NCBI GenBank assembly: GCA_017634555.1
Contig: JAGBNF010000011.1
Span: forward strand, 62,001 to 126,000
Direction of reading: 5' to 3'
Origin: Eubacterium sp.
GTDB taxonomy: Bacteria > Bacillota > Clostridia > Lachnospirales > Lachnospiraceae
DNA: 64,000 nt
Part shown: positions 34,539-43,561 of the stretch, in pieces
Position numbering within the stretch: position 1 is the stretch's first letter
Layout: each line of letters opens with the position of its first letter
Position numbers and translations under genes: made by a program
Notes under the pieces: generated by a model
The model's database searches: none
Seen by the model: only the letters and a program-made list of their open reading frames with translations
Told to the model about the DNA's origin: nothing

Positions 34539-35693
34539 ATGGAAAAAGAGACATTTGAGCTTATAGCACCATGTCATTTCGGACTTGAAGCCGTTCTGAA
34601 AAGGGAAATTCAGAATCTGGGCTATGAGATCACTTCGGTTGAGGACGGCAGAGTTACCTTCCGAAGCGGAGCGGACGGAATACCCAGGGCTAATATAAAT
34701 ATCAGAACAGCAGAGAGAATACTTCTCAAATGCGGTGAGTTTAAGGCGAAGACCTTTGATGAGCTGTATGAGGGGACAAGAGCTATCGCTTGGGAGAGGA
34801 TACTGCCGAGAGATGCCCGTTTCTGGGTAACGAAGGCAACCACCAACAGATCGGCTCTTTTTGCTGCGTCTTCGATACAGGCTATCGTGAAGAAGGCCAT
34901 GGTCGAAAGAATGAGCGGCGTTTACCATATAAACAGATTTGCCGAGGATGGTGATGAATATCCGGTAAGAGTTTTTATCATGAAGGATATGGTTACCATC
35001 GGACTTGATACATCAGGTGTATCGCTTCATAAGAGGGGCTATCGAAAGCTCGTCGGAAAAGCACCGATCTCAGAAACTCTTGCGGCTGCACTTCTTATGC
35101 TGACCCCGTGGAGAGAGGACAGGATACTGGTCGACCCTTTCTCGGGAAGCGGTACATTTCCTATAGAAGCAGCACTTATAGGTGCCAACATAGCACCGGG
35201 TGTTAACCGTGATTTTACGGCATGTACCTGGGAGAAGCTTCTTCCGAAGAAGCTCTGGTATGATGCGTATGATGAGGCCAGGAGCCTTGAGAAGCGGGAT
35301 GTTAAGATGAATATACAGGGCTACGATCTGGATCCTGAGATCGTCAGGGCGGCGAGAACAAATGCCATCGATGCCGGTGTTGACGAATACATACATTTCC
35401 AGCAAAGGGATATGAAGGATCTGAAGAATCCGAAGCCTTACGGATTTATAGTGACCAATCCTCCTTACGGTGAAAGACTTGAGGAGAAGGAGGCACTGCC
35501 GGAGCTTTATCGTACACTTGGGGAGGTGTATGCGGCTCTTGACAGATGGTCGATGTTTATCATTACGTCTTATGAAGATACTGAGAAATATATCGGCAGG
35601 AAGGCCGATAAGAACAGGAAGATTTATAACGGTATGATTCAGGCAAGGTTCTACAGCTTTATGGGACCTAAGCCGCCAAAAAGGGAAGGTTAA
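34539..35693 (+). CDS. THUMP-domain 23S rRNA (guanine-N2) methyltransferase, RlmL/YpsC-like
   Basis: 384 residues. The N-terminal ~160 residues hold a ferredoxin-like part and a THUMP RNA-binding domain (CHFGLEAVLKREI, then RDARFWV). The C-terminal part is a UPF0020-type SAM methyltransferase with DPFSGSGTFPIEAAL as the SAM-binding loop and TNPPYGERL as the NPPY catalytic motif for N2-guanine methylation. Length and order match the single-domain B. subtilis YpsC type rather than the longer fused E. coli RlmL. AGGAAGA precedes ATG 34539. Confidence 0.92.
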   Translation: MEKETFELIAPCHFGLEAVLKREIQNLGYEITSVEDGRVTFRSGADGIPRANINIRTAERILLKCGEFKAKTFDELYEGTRAIAWERILPRDARFWVTKATTNRSALFAASSIQAIVKKAMVERMSGVYHINRFAEDGDEYPVRVFIMKDMVTIGLDTSGVSLHKRGYRKLVGKAPISETLAAALLMLTPWREDRILVDPFSGSGTFPIEAALIGANIAPGVNRDFTACTWEKLLPKKLWYDAYDEARSLEKRDVKMNIQGYDLDPEIVRAARTNAIDAGVDEYIHFQQRDMKDLKNPKPYGFIVTNPPYGERLEEKEALPELYRTLGEVYAALDRWSMFIITSYEDTEKYIGRKADKNRKIYNGMIQARFYSFMGPKPPKREG

Positions 35694-35706
35694 GTAAATA
35701 CCACTT

Positions 35707-37461
35707 ATGAAGAAATGGATTATTGTATTTTTAATATTAATAATCGCAGCGGGAACCGTGATGTTTCATTCATCATCACCGCGTAAGGTCGGCATCAAGA
35801 AGAATGCACTCTATGATGCGGCGGCTGAGGGACTGGGAGACAGTGTGCTCAGTCAGGCGGAGGAACAGGGCTTCGATATCATGATCGAAGGGCGGAGCAT
35901 TAACGACTTCGATTACAGTGTTGAGCTGGGCGATGATATGGCGGTGAGCTGTTCAGACAGGTTCCTTGAAGATATAGTGGGCTGTTCTGTAAATGTTTAT
36001 AAGAACGGTGAAGTTACTGTAGAACGTAAAGATATAAAAATCGAATATCCTTCTTCGGGCAGCAGAGTCCGTGTCATTACGGACGGTTCGAAGGTTGAGG
36101 ATAAGGAAATAGTCGGAGAAGTGAAGGCGCTGAAGGACGGAACAGTGATGCTTCCTACAGATGGGCTTCTCGGACTTCTCGGATATGATACGGAGTTTAT
36201 CTACAACAGAAGAGCGGTAAACTTTAAATGTATCGATGACGGTGAGTATCTTCCGGACATGTATGATATGAGAGAGGCCGGCAGAGTTACGCCTGTAAGG
36301 GATCAGGGAATATATGGTACCTGCTGGGCATTTGCTTCATTGGGAGCACTCGAGACCATACTTATGCCGCGTGAAGAAAACATTTATTCTGTAGATCATA
36401 TGTCCATGAACAACAGCTTCTCACTGGATATCAGTGAGGGTGGCGAGCATGGAATGAGTATCTCTTACCTGGCGTCCTGGAAGGGACCGGTTCTGGATAA
36501 GGATGACCCTTACGGAGATGAAAAGACTGTTTCGCATCTTCAGGCTGTTAAGCATCTGGAGGAAGCGATAATCATTAAGGAAAGAGACGATGAAGCCGTA
36601 AAGAGTGCGATCTTCAAGTATGGTGGAGTTGAGACTTCCCTCTATCTGGAAATGCCGTACGGCGGAGAGTATTCGGATTACTATAACAGTGAGACCGGAA
36701 GTTATTACTATAACGGTGATATGGAGCCGAATCATGCGGTTGTTCTGATAGGATGGGATGATTCGTATCCGAAGGAACTCTTCAGTCATAAGCCGTCGAA
36801 GGACGGAGCCTTCATCTGTAAGAACAGCTGGGGTACCTCCTTCGGTAAGGAAGGATATTTCTATGTATCCTATGAAGATGTAAATATATGTCAGGAGACA
36901 GTTATATATTCGAAGCTTGCGGATGCTGATGATTTTGATAATATATATCAGTCGGATATCCTGGGATGGGTAGGTCAGATAGGCTTCAAACAGGATTCGG
37001 CTTACTTTGCAAATTGTTATACTGCAGGCCACAGAGAAGATCTTGCAGCGGTATCCTTCTATGCGACAGGACCGGATACCACATTTTCCATATATCTGGT
37101 AAGACATTTTAAGGATAAGAAATCCCTCAATGACAGAATGCTTGTGGGTGAGGGACAGACCAGATACGCAGGATATTATACGGTTGAATTTGATGAAGAT
37201 ATTCCTCTGGATGAGGGTGAGAAATTTGCGGTGATTGTAAGCATCAATACTCCGGGAAGTGAAAGACCGATCGCAATCGAATGCGATGACGGAAAGCGAA
37301 CCGAGAATATGAAGCTGGATGACGGCGAAGGATATATGAGCCTTTACGGTGAGGTATGGAGAAGAGCCGAAAATGAGGGCTGTAACATATGCCTCAAGGC
37401 GTTTACGAGAAAAAGAGATGATGCTGAAACTGCATCCAAATCCGATGCGGAGGGACAGTAG
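35707..37461 (+). CDS. Secreted or anchored papain-family (C1A) peptidase with lectin-like domain
   Basis: N-terminal hydrophobic segment (residues 3-22) serves as signal or anchor. About 130 residues follow with a copper-amine-oxidase-N-like region (MLPTDGLLGLLGYDTEF). Then comes a C1A peptidase domain: PVRDQGIYGTCWAFASLG carries the active-site Gln and Cys206, NHAVVLIGWDD the His (about 343) and CKNSWGTSFGKEGYFYVSY the Asn. The C-terminal ~150 residues correspond to the lectin-like domain often paired with such peptidases. 584 residues. It likely degrades proteins or peptides at the cell surface. It starts 13 bases after the methyltransferase gene. Confidence 0.9.
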   Translation: MKKWIIVFLILIIAAGTVMFHSSSPRKVGIKKNALYDAAAEGLGDSVLSQAEEQGFDIMIEGRSINDFDYSVELGDDMAVSCSDRFLEDIVGCSVNVYKNGEVTVERKDIKIEYPSSGSRVRVITDGSKVEDKEIVGEVKALKDGTVMLPTDGLLGLLGYDTEFIYNRRAVNFKCIDDGEYLPDMYDMREAGRVTPVRDQGIYGTCWAFASLGALETILMPREENIYSVDHMSMNNSFSLDISEGGEHGMSISYLASWKGPVLDKDDPYGDEKTVSHLQAVKHLEEAIIIKERDDEAVKSAIFKYGGVETSLYLEMPYGGEYSDYYNSETGSYYYNGDMEPNHAVVLIGWDDSYPKELFSHKPSKDGAFICKNSWGTSFGKEGYFYVSYEDVNICQETVIYSKLADADDFDNIYQSDILGWVGQIGFKQDSAYFANCYTAGHREDLAAVSFYATGPDTTFSIYLVRHFKDKKSLNDRMLVGEGQTRYAGYYTVEFDEDIPLDEGEKFAVIVSINTPGSERPIAIECDDGKRTENMKLDDGEGYMSLYGEVWRRAENEGCNICLKAFTRKRDDAETASKSDAEGQ

Positions 37462-37491
37462 ATCATACAGGATTATGATGGGAGGAAAATT

Positions 37492-38070
37492 ATGAAGCTG
37501 ATATTTGCAACAGGTAATGAGAATAAGATGAGAGAAATCCGCGAGATCCTTGCGGGAAGGGGTTATGAGATCCTTTCCATGAAGGAAGCGGGAGTTGATA
37601 TAGATGTTGAGGAGAACGGAAAGACATTTTCCGAAAATGCACTCATTAAGGCGAGAGCTATATCTAAAGCTTCGGGTGAGCTTGTTCTTGCCGATGACTC
37701 CGGTCTTGAGATAGATGCTCTCGGCGGAGAGCCGGGAATCTACTCTGCAAGATATATGGGACATGATACATCTTATACAGTGAAGAACAATAACCTTATC
37801 GAGAGACTTGAGGGAGTTCCTGATGAGGAGCGTACTGCAAGATTCGTATGTGCTATGGCCGCTGTATTCCCTGACGGAAGAGAAGAGGTTGTTGTGGGAA
37901 CTATGGAAGGTCGTATCGGTTATGAAATAGCAGGTGAGAACGGTTTCGGTTACGATCCGATATTCTTCCTTCCTGAGTATGGAAAGACTTCAGCTGAGAT
38001 CAGCCCTGAAGAGAAGAATGCTATCAGCCACAGAGGAAAGGCTCTCAGAGCAATCGCCGATCTTCTGTAA
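37492..38070 (+). CDS. rdgB: XTP/dITP diphosphatase (RdgB/HAM1 family)
   Basis: Hydrolyses ITP, dITP and XTP to monophosphates, preventing incorporation of deaminated purines. 192 residues starting MKLIFATGNENKMREI. It carries the Ham1 motifs ENGKTFSENALIKARA, LADDSGLEIDALGGEPGIYSAR, FGYDPIF and ISHRGKAL. AGGAGG-like GGAGG lies seven bases before the ATG. It precedes a phosphoesterase gene of the YfcE group, a common neighbour in Clostridia. Confidence 0.96.
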   Translation: MKLIFATGNENKMREIREILAGRGYEILSMKEAGVDIDVEENGKTFSENALIKARAISKASGELVLADDSGLEIDALGGEPGIYSARYMGHDTSYTVKNNNLIERLEGVPDEERTARFVCAMAAVFPDGREEVVVGTMEGRIGYEIAGENGFGYDPIFFLPEYGKTSAEISPEEKNAISHRGKALRAIADLL

Positions 38071-38100
38071 TCATCTCGAGCGGCGATAAGCTGCGGGGAA

Positions 38101-38118
38101 GCGGTACATTTCATAAAA
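38101..38118 (+). repeat. Intergenic repeat GCGGTACATTTCATAAAA, copy 2
   Basis: Identical over 18 bases to 30987-31004. It lies in the rdgB to phosphoesterase gap, about 22 bases before the start codon. Confidence 0.55.
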
Positions 38119-38140
38119 ACAAAAAGGTGAATGGTTAAAA

Positions 38141-38644
38141 ATGAAAATACTTATTATCAGTGATTCACATGGTTATAACAAATATGTGAAGACTGCTATA
38201 GATCTGGAAAAGCCTGATATGCTTATACATTGCGGCGATGCGGAGGGCAGTGAGGCCGTCATAGAAAAGCTGGCGGGAGCGCCGAGAACTCCGTGCGTTT
38301 TTGTTAAGGGTAACTGCGACTGGGGTTCGACGAACCAGCCGACGAGAAAATTCACGCTGTGCAACCATAATTTCCTTATTACACATGGACATATACAGGG
38401 AGTTCACAGCAGTGAGGATATTCTGAAGCTTAAATATCACGCACAGTCCAACGATTGTGACATTGTATGCTTCGGACACATTCATGTGCCTGTAGATGAA
38501 GAGATTGATGGTATCAGGATTCTTAATCCGGGAAGTATATCCAAGCCGCGCGGCGGAAGAAAAAAGAGTTATATGATAATGAATATGACTGAAGACGGAT
38601 ATTATAATGTCGAGAAGAAATTCATTTCGGAAGAATCAGAATAA
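38141..38644 (+). CDS. YfcE/MJ0936-family metallophosphoesterase
   Basis: 167 residues with the calcineurin-like metal motifs in order: ISDSHG (D.H), HCGDAEG (GD), VKGNCDW (GNCD), THGH and FGHIHVP (GHTH-type). The closing segment RILNPGSISKPRGG is typical of the YfcE/MJ0936 group. Members hydrolyse phosphodiesters such as bis-pNPP; the natural substrate is not established. The gene lies between rdgB and rlmD and is probably co-transcribed. Confidence 0.92.
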   Translation: MKILIISDSHGYNKYVKTAIDLEKPDMLIHCGDAEGSEAVIEKLAGAPRTPCVFVKGNCDWGSTNQPTRKFTLCNHNFLITHGHIQGVHSSEDILKLKYHAQSNDCDIVCFGHIHVPVDEEIDGIRILNPGSISKPRGGRKKSYMIMNMTEDGYYNVEKKFISEESE

Positions 38645-38658
38645 GGGAAGGTATTGTA

Positions 38659-40464
38659 ATGAAAAAGGGAGATATTATCGAAGGAAGGATTACAGATTAC
38701 AGCTTTCCGAATAAGGGAAGTTTTCTGTACAGTGCTCCGTCGGCAAGCGGCGACGGCACCATCGAAGAAAGAAAGATAATAGTAAAGAATGCTTTGCCGG
38801 GAAGTCTGGTTAAGGTGAGGATAATAAAGAAGAAGACCGGTTATGCGGAAGGAATGGTGCTTGATGTTATTGAGAAGTCACCGTTGGAAACGAAGAGACC
38901 GCTCTGCAACCATTTCTACAGCTGCGGAGGCTGCACATATCAGACCGTTTCATATACGAATCAGCTTAAGCTGAAGGAGGATATGGTAAAGAAGGTTCTG
39001 AAAAATGTGGTAAAGTTCGGTACGTCGGACAGCGAATCGAATGAGGGCAGCACAGTTCCGGCCATCGATTGGGAAGGAATAATCGCTTCACCGGATCAGT
39101 TCAGATACAGAAATAAGATGGAGTTTACCTTCGGTGATGAGGAGAAGGACGGACCGCTCACACTGGGACTGCACAGACAGTTTTCAAATCATGATATCCT
39201 GAGCATAGATTCCTGCGGAATCGTAAGTCCTACCTGGAATGAGATCTTGCAGTACACACAGAAGTTCTACAGAAAGCTGGGTGTTCCTTATTACAATAAA
39301 TATACCCACAGAGGAGTTCTCAGAAATCTTGTGATCAGACAGTCTGCTTCGGACGGAAGGATTCTTGTAAATCTTGTAACAACGACTCATCACAGTATTG
39401 ATGAATCTACAAGAAATATACCATGGCATGAGAAGAGAAGCGAAACAGTTGATGAGCTTAATCTTCCTGAATATGTTGCGGGACTTCTGTCACTGGGCGA
39501 GCCAAAGCCTGTGGGGCTTGATGCATATACCTCTCATGGATATCAGAAGGCAAATACAAAGAAGAAGATAGTTCGAGATAAGTGGGGAAAACTCCAGCGT
39601 GTAAACGGAAGCTTCGAGGATAATGTAGGTTCCGGAGAGTTTGATTCACTGTCATATTATAATAAGATCGCAGGCGTACTCTATACAGAGTGCGATACTC
39701 TTGCGGATGCTATAATTCCTGATTCGGTAACGCTTCTTTACGGAGATGATCACCTGATGGAGGAAATTCTCGGGCTGAAGTTTAAGATATCACCGTTCTC
39801 TTTCTTCCAGACAAATACCAAGGGAGCGGAGCTGCTCTATTCAAAGGTAAGAGAGTATGCGCTTGAATCTCTTAAGGATAAAAAGACGGGAGTCATATAT
39901 GACCTTTACAGCGGAACAGGAACTATAGCACAGCTTATGTCTCCGGTTGCTGATAAGGTTTACGGAATAGAGATTATTGAGGAAGCTGTTGAAGCAGCCA
40001 AGGAAAATGCAAAGCTGAATAAGCTTACAAACTGTGAGTTTATAGCTGGCGATGTTCTGAAGAAGCTGGATGAGCTTGAGGAAAAGCCTGATCTTATTAT
40101 TCTGGATCCGCCGAGAGACGGACTGAATCCTAAGGCACTGACAAAGATCCTTGCCTACGGTGTTAAGAATATCGTATATGTAAGCTGCAAGCCTACTTCA
40201 CTGGCAAGAGATCTTGAGATATTCGAAGCAAACGGATATATGCCTGTCAAGGGCTGCTGCTGCGATATGTTCCCGAATACGGTTCATGTCGAGACGGTAG
40301 TCGTTCTTTCCAAGGGAATTGACATATCTGCTGGAAAGGTTCAAGTTGAGTTTTCAGTTGAGGATATGGATCTTTCAGCTGCTCACGGCAATGCATCGTA
40401 TAACAAGATAAAGAAACATGTATATGAAAAGACCGGATTGCAAGTTTCTAATCTTAATATCTGA
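38659..40464 (+). CDS. rlmD: 23S rRNA (uracil-C5)-methyltransferase, RlmD/RumA family, with shortened C-terminal extension
   Basis: Contains the 4Fe-4S cysteine pattern CNHFYSCGGC (about residues 93-102), FFQTNTKGAELLY, the SAM-binding block DLYSGTGTIAQ, ILDPPRDGL and the nucleophile Cys in IVYVSCKPTSLARDL. 601 residues against ~450 for the core family, because of inserted loops and a C-terminal extension of ~50 residues (LSAAHGNASYNKIKKHVYEKTGLQVSNLNI). In relatives known to me that extension continues beyond this point with a conserved AQVK-type tail. Here the frame stops at 40462, directly before a remnant of an unrelated EAL gene, so the tail was probably lost by deletion. The catalytic part looks intact. 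Confidence 0.9.
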   Translation: MKKGDIIEGRITDYSFPNKGSFLYSAPSASGDGTIEERKIIVKNALPGSLVKVRIIKKKTGYAEGMVLDVIEKSPLETKRPLCNHFYSCGGCTYQTVSYTNQLKLKEDMVKKVLKNVVKFGTSDSESNEGSTVPAIDWEGIIASPDQFRYRNKMEFTFGDEEKDGPLTLGLHRQFSNHDILSIDSCGIVSPTWNEILQYTQKFYRKLGVPYYNKYTHRGVLRNLVIRQSASDGRILVNLVTTTHHSIDESTRNIPWHEKRSETVDELNLPEYVAGLLSLGEPKPVGLDAYTSHGYQKANTKKKIVRDKWGKLQRVNGSFEDNVGSGEFDSLSYYNKIAGVLYTECDTLADAIIPDSVTLLYGDDHLMEEILGLKFKISPFSFFQTNTKGAELLYSKVREYALESLKDKKTGVIYDLYSGTGTIAQLMSPVADKVYGIEIIEEAVEAAKENAKLNKLTNCEFIAGDVLKKLDELEEKPDLIILDPPRDGLNPKALTKILAYGVKNIVYVSCKPTSLARDLEIFEANGYMPVKGCCCDMFPNTVHVETVVVLSKGIDISAGKVQVEFSVEDMDLSAAHGNASYNKIKKHVYEKTGLQVSNLNI

Positions 40465-40473
40465 GGTTAATCG

Positions 40474-40659
40474 TTAGACAGGAAAATAAACAGTATTATA
40501 GACATGTCAAAGAAGATTGGTGTAGATACTCTCATAGAAGGCGTAGAAACAGCAAAACAATTTGAGAGATTATATGCTATGTGATGCAAGCTGTATCGGG
40601 GTTTCTACTTTTCAAAACCGGTTGATTCGGAGAGTTTTGAAAAGCAGTGGTTTGATTAG
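40474..40659 (+). pseudogene. Remnant of an EAL-domain (c-di-GMP phosphodiesterase) gene
   Basis: Translation in one frame gives LDRKINSIIDMSKKIGVD, then TLIEGVETAKQFERLYAM, a TGA stop at 40582-40584, and CKLYRGFYFSKPVD continuing to a natural stop at 40657. This is the C-terminal end of an EAL domain: EGVET and GFYFSKP are conserved there. The TGA falls where family members have Gly (GGA to TGA is one change). No ribosome site or start and no upstream part exist, so this is a decayed fragment. Confidence 0.75.
40608..40644. promoter_or_regulatory. Inverted repeat CTTTTCAAAAC/GTTTTGAAAAG upstream of first sensor-GGDEF gene
   Basis: Perfect 11-base arms (40608-40618 and 40634-40644) are separated by 15 bases. 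The same 11-mer CTTTTCAAAAC occurs at 50788-50798 upstream of the paralogous gene. Part of it also encodes the conserved YFSKP of the EAL remnant, so chance is not excluded. Confidence 0.35.
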
Positions 40660-40674
40660 ATTAGGAGGCATGAT

Positions 40675-42519
40675 ATGAAAAAGATATTTAATGTAGCAGC
40701 CTTTGTTTGCGGTATGGATGAGGAATACCCATATCAGATAATAAAAGGCATCAATGAATTTGCCAGAAATCATGCAATCAATATTTCGTATTTTGCGTCT
40801 TTCGGCGGTGTTGTAGAAAACAGTTCATTTGATGACGGAGAATACAGCATATACAAACTGGCACAGCTCGCAAGTTTTGATGGTGCACTTCTTTTGACAA
40901 ACACTTTTTCAAACTTGGATATAAGGAATTCGATCATTGATAAGGTTAAAGCTGCAAACATTCCTACAGTTATTTTCGAGTGCAATGACTATGAGGAGTT
41001 CCACGATATAAGTATTGATAATTATGCCGTAATGAAAAGATTGGTGGAGCATCTTATAAATGAGCATGGTTATAAAGTGTTCAATTATATCTCCGGTCCT
41101 GAAACCAATTCTGAGGCTCAGGAGAGATACAAAGCTTTCCGTGATGCTCTTTCTGAGAACGGTTTGGAATTTGATGAAAGACGCCTTTATAAAGGTCAAT
41201 TCCGCAGCTATGATGGAATTAAGGCTATAGATGACTTTATGCATTCCGGAATCAGTTTGCCCGATGCTTTTGTCTGTGCTAACGACAGCATGGCTCTGAC
41301 TGCAATGAATAAGCTTCAGTTGAATGGTGTTAAAGTGCCTGAAGATGTTGCAGTGACCGGATTCGATAACACTTTCAATGCTCGTAATGCATTCCCGGTT
41401 CTTACAACCGTGAAAAGACCTTTGTATGCCTCAGGTGTAAAAGCTTGCGAGGTTTTGTATTCCCTTATGCAGGGAGAAAAGAGTCCGCGCAGCACGATAA
41501 TGGATGCAGAACCGGTCTTTGCCGAGAGTTGCGGATGTAATCCTGACAACAGAGATAATGCTCTGGAATTCAGAAAAGAGACAGCATTAAAGATCGAACG
41601 GACATATATGGGTATCCATATTCTTAACAGACTGATCGCAGCATTAGCTGTCGCAAAGAACATCGATGAATGTTCTGATGCTATCTGTAAATGGCTAGAA
41701 GCAGTAGATTGCGGAGAGTTTGCTCTGTGTCTTGTAAGCGACTGGGAGAAGACATATAACACACTTTCCTATGACGACGGCGGTAATTATCCTGAAGCAA
41801 TGACTGCTCCGCTTATTTGGGATCACGGCGAAAGATGTGCTGTAAAATCCTTCCCGAGCAAACAACTCTATCCTGAACAGCAATTGTCCAGCGGCAAGGT
41901 CAGTTACTATATTCCGCTTCATTTTGGCCCACGTATATTAGGATATTACATCATGTCGAACACAGATTTTCCTATATACAGCAATCACTGTCATACAATA
42001 ACAATGAGTATAGGCAACGCTATAGAAACTATATCCAAACTGAATGTGCTTGACCCTCTGTGTGGAATCTATAACAGAAACGGATTTAATATCAATGCCG
42101 GATATATATTTGAAGAATGTATTCAGGCTCAAGCGGCACTCTCTGTTATTTTTATCGATGTTGACGGTCTCAAGATAATTAATGACACTTATGGTCACTC
42201 TGAGGGTGACTTTACGATCAAATCCGTGTCAGAGACTATTGAATTGTCATGCGGCTCTATGGATGTATGCGGAAGAATCGGCGGAGACGAATTTGTAATC
42301 ATAGGCCGTGGGGAAAATTTTGCTGATATATTCAAGAAAAGATTTGATGCTGAACTCGAAAGGAAAAACCAAGAAATGAATAAGCCATATGAGCTTTCGG
42401 CAAGTGTCGGCTTTATTAATGCGATCCCGGACAAGTCTGATACACTGATTGAGTTCATCCAACAAGCAGATGCAGAAATGTATCGTGTAAAAAAAGCTCG
42501 AAGAAAACAAAGAATTTAG
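40675..42519 (+). CDS. Cytoplasmic LacI-type sugar-binding domain fused to GGDEF diguanylate cyclase
   Basis: 614 residues, no signal peptide or membrane helix. Residues 1-290 are a periplasmic-binding-protein-like domain of the LacI/GalR sensor type (LPDAFVCANDSMALTAMNKL, VPEDVAVTGFDNT), without the LacI DNA-binding helix-turn-helix. A conserved AESCGC motif closes it. A ~150-residue GAF-like linker follows and then GGDEF (about 455-614) with GRIGGDEFVIIG, LCGIYNRNGF and FIDVDGLKIINDTYGH, so it looks active. The RxxD inhibitory site is missing. It probably converts an intracellular sugar signal into c-di-GMP. AGGAGG precedes ATG 40675. A paralogue lies at 50867. Confidence 0.88.
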   Translation: MKKIFNVAAFVCGMDEEYPYQIIKGINEFARNHAINISYFASFGGVVENSSFDDGEYSIYKLAQLASFDGALLLTNTFSNLDIRNSIIDKVKAANIPTVIFECNDYEEFHDISIDNYAVMKRLVEHLINEHGYKVFNYISGPETNSEAQERYKAFRDALSENGLEFDERRLYKGQFRSYDGIKAIDDFMHSGISLPDAFVCANDSMALTAMNKLQLNGVKVPEDVAVTGFDNTFNARNAFPVLTTVKRPLYASGVKACEVLYSLMQGEKSPRSTIMDAEPVFAESCGCNPDNRDNALEFRKETALKIERTYMGIHILNRLIAALAVAKNIDECSDAICKWLEAVDCGEFALCLVSDWEKTYNTLSYDDGGNYPEAMTAPLIWDHGERCAVKSFPSKQLYPEQQLSSGKVSYYIPLHFGPRILGYYIMSNTDFPIYSNHCHTITMSIGNAIETISKLNVLDPLCGIYNRNGFNINAGYIFEECIQAQAALSVIFIDVDGLKIINDTYGHSEGDFTIKSVSETIELSCGSMDVCGRIGGDEFVIIGRGENFADIFKKRFDAELERKNQEMNKPYELSASVGFINAIPDKSDTLIEFIQQADAEMYRVKKARRKQRI

Positions 42520-42585
42520 TTCTCATTGCTATATTGGCAACATAACTGCAGTAAGGTATTGTTTATGCATCAGATCAGATAATCA

Positions 42586-42771
42586 TTGATGATAGCTATC
42601 TTTCCATTGGCGGATATTACGGCTTTTATGGTAATCATCGGAACCGTCTTCGGCCTTGTTGAAGATATTCCTTATGCGATAGGTGCGACTCCTTCTATCA
42701 TGCTGATCAGAGGATTAACAATGGGACATGTCGGTTACTTTTTCGCAACCTGTAGTTGCATAATAGTATAA
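42586..42771 (+). pseudogene. Fragment resembling a PrsW-type intramembrane protease
   Basis: A 61-residue frame containing FGLVEDIPYAIG and RGLTMGHVGYFFA. It recalls the E- and H-containing helices of PrsW/rhomboid-unrelated metalloproteases (F..vEd..Ya and lRalt..pgH..fg). There is no ribosome site and the rest of the family length is missing, so it is probably a relic. The remaining part of the 42520-42881 gap shows nothing else coding. Assignment is tentative. Confidence 0.4.
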
Positions 42772-42881
42772 AACAGCACTTAACGGTTGGTGGAGTTAAC
42801 TGTGTATATTTGATAATCTATATCTGCAACGCGGAGCACAAGTAACTTAAGTACAGCAGATATGGATGATAAGGAGTTAAT

Positions 42882-43550
42882 ATGAGTTTTGGAAAGAATC
42901 TTCAATATTTACGCCAGCTAAGTAAAAACATGACGCAGGAAGCGTTGGCAGAGAAGCTGAATGTAAGTCGACAGACAATCTCAAAATGGGAAATGGATGC
43001 AGCAAATCCTGAAATGGACAAGGCACTTGAAATATGTAAGATATTTAACTGCACTTTGGATAATCTTTTCAGGGAAGAAATGGATAAAAGAAGCGATGCA
43101 TATTCTGATCTTCGTGTGGAAGAATTAGCAGGATTTTCCTATATTGAGCATACGGTGATCAGTACAGATCCTGAAAGTGATGCGATAGGAAGAATGTATA
43201 GAATTGCAGAAGAAAACGGAATTGAAAATCCGAGAGTGGTCGGATGGGATTTTCCGAATCTGTCACAGGAGCAGATTAATGTCTTTAATATGCATGGATA
43301 TACTGCAGCTTTGATCTTGCCTGATGGTGTAAAACCGGAAGGATACCAGATCAAGGAACAGGCAGCTCATAAATATGTGGCTATTCACATTGAAAGACCG
43401 TTTGATAATCCTTTTGTGACTATACCGGGAGCTTATCATACTTTGTTTGATTATATGAGAACAAATGGACTGGAGCGTGTGGATAACGAAGTAATCCCAG
43501 GCTTTGAGACGGATGGAGAGAGCATGGATGTTTATATTGCATGCAAGTAG
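42882..43550 (+). CDS. XRE helix-turn-helix regulator with GyrI-like effector-binding domain
   Basis: Residues 1-65 are an XRE/Cro helix-turn-helix (LQYLRQLSKNMTQEALAEKL, NVSRQTISKWEMDAANPEMDK). The remaining ~150 residues resemble the GyrI/AraC-E-binding (SOUL-like) small-molecule domain (YVAIHIERPFDNPFVTIPGAYHTLFDYM). Predicted transcription factor responding to a small ligand. AAGGAG lies seven bases before ATG 42882. The neighbouring GNAT gene starts 12 bases after its stop and may be its target or partner. Confidence 0.88.
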   Translation: MSFGKNLQYLRQLSKNMTQEALAEKLNVSRQTISKWEMDAANPEMDKALEICKIFNCTLDNLFREEMDKRSDAYSDLRVEELAGFSYIEHTVISTDPESDAIGRMYRIAEENGIENPRVVGWDFPNLSQEQINVFNMHGYTAALILPDGVKPEGYQIKEQAAHKYVAIHIERPFDNPFVTIPGAYHTLFDYMRTNGLERVDNEVIPGFETDGESMDVYIACK

Positions 43551-43561
43551 AAGGAGAGGCT

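Noticed and set aside
36421..37764. 447-codon minus-strand frame
   Set aside because: Shadow of the papain-like peptidase and rdgB genes; low-complexity hydrophobic/basic translation without motifs.
42586..42771. Intact small membrane protein gene
   Set aside because: No ribosome site, and the motifs suit only the middle of a PrsW-like protein, so a fragment is more likely.
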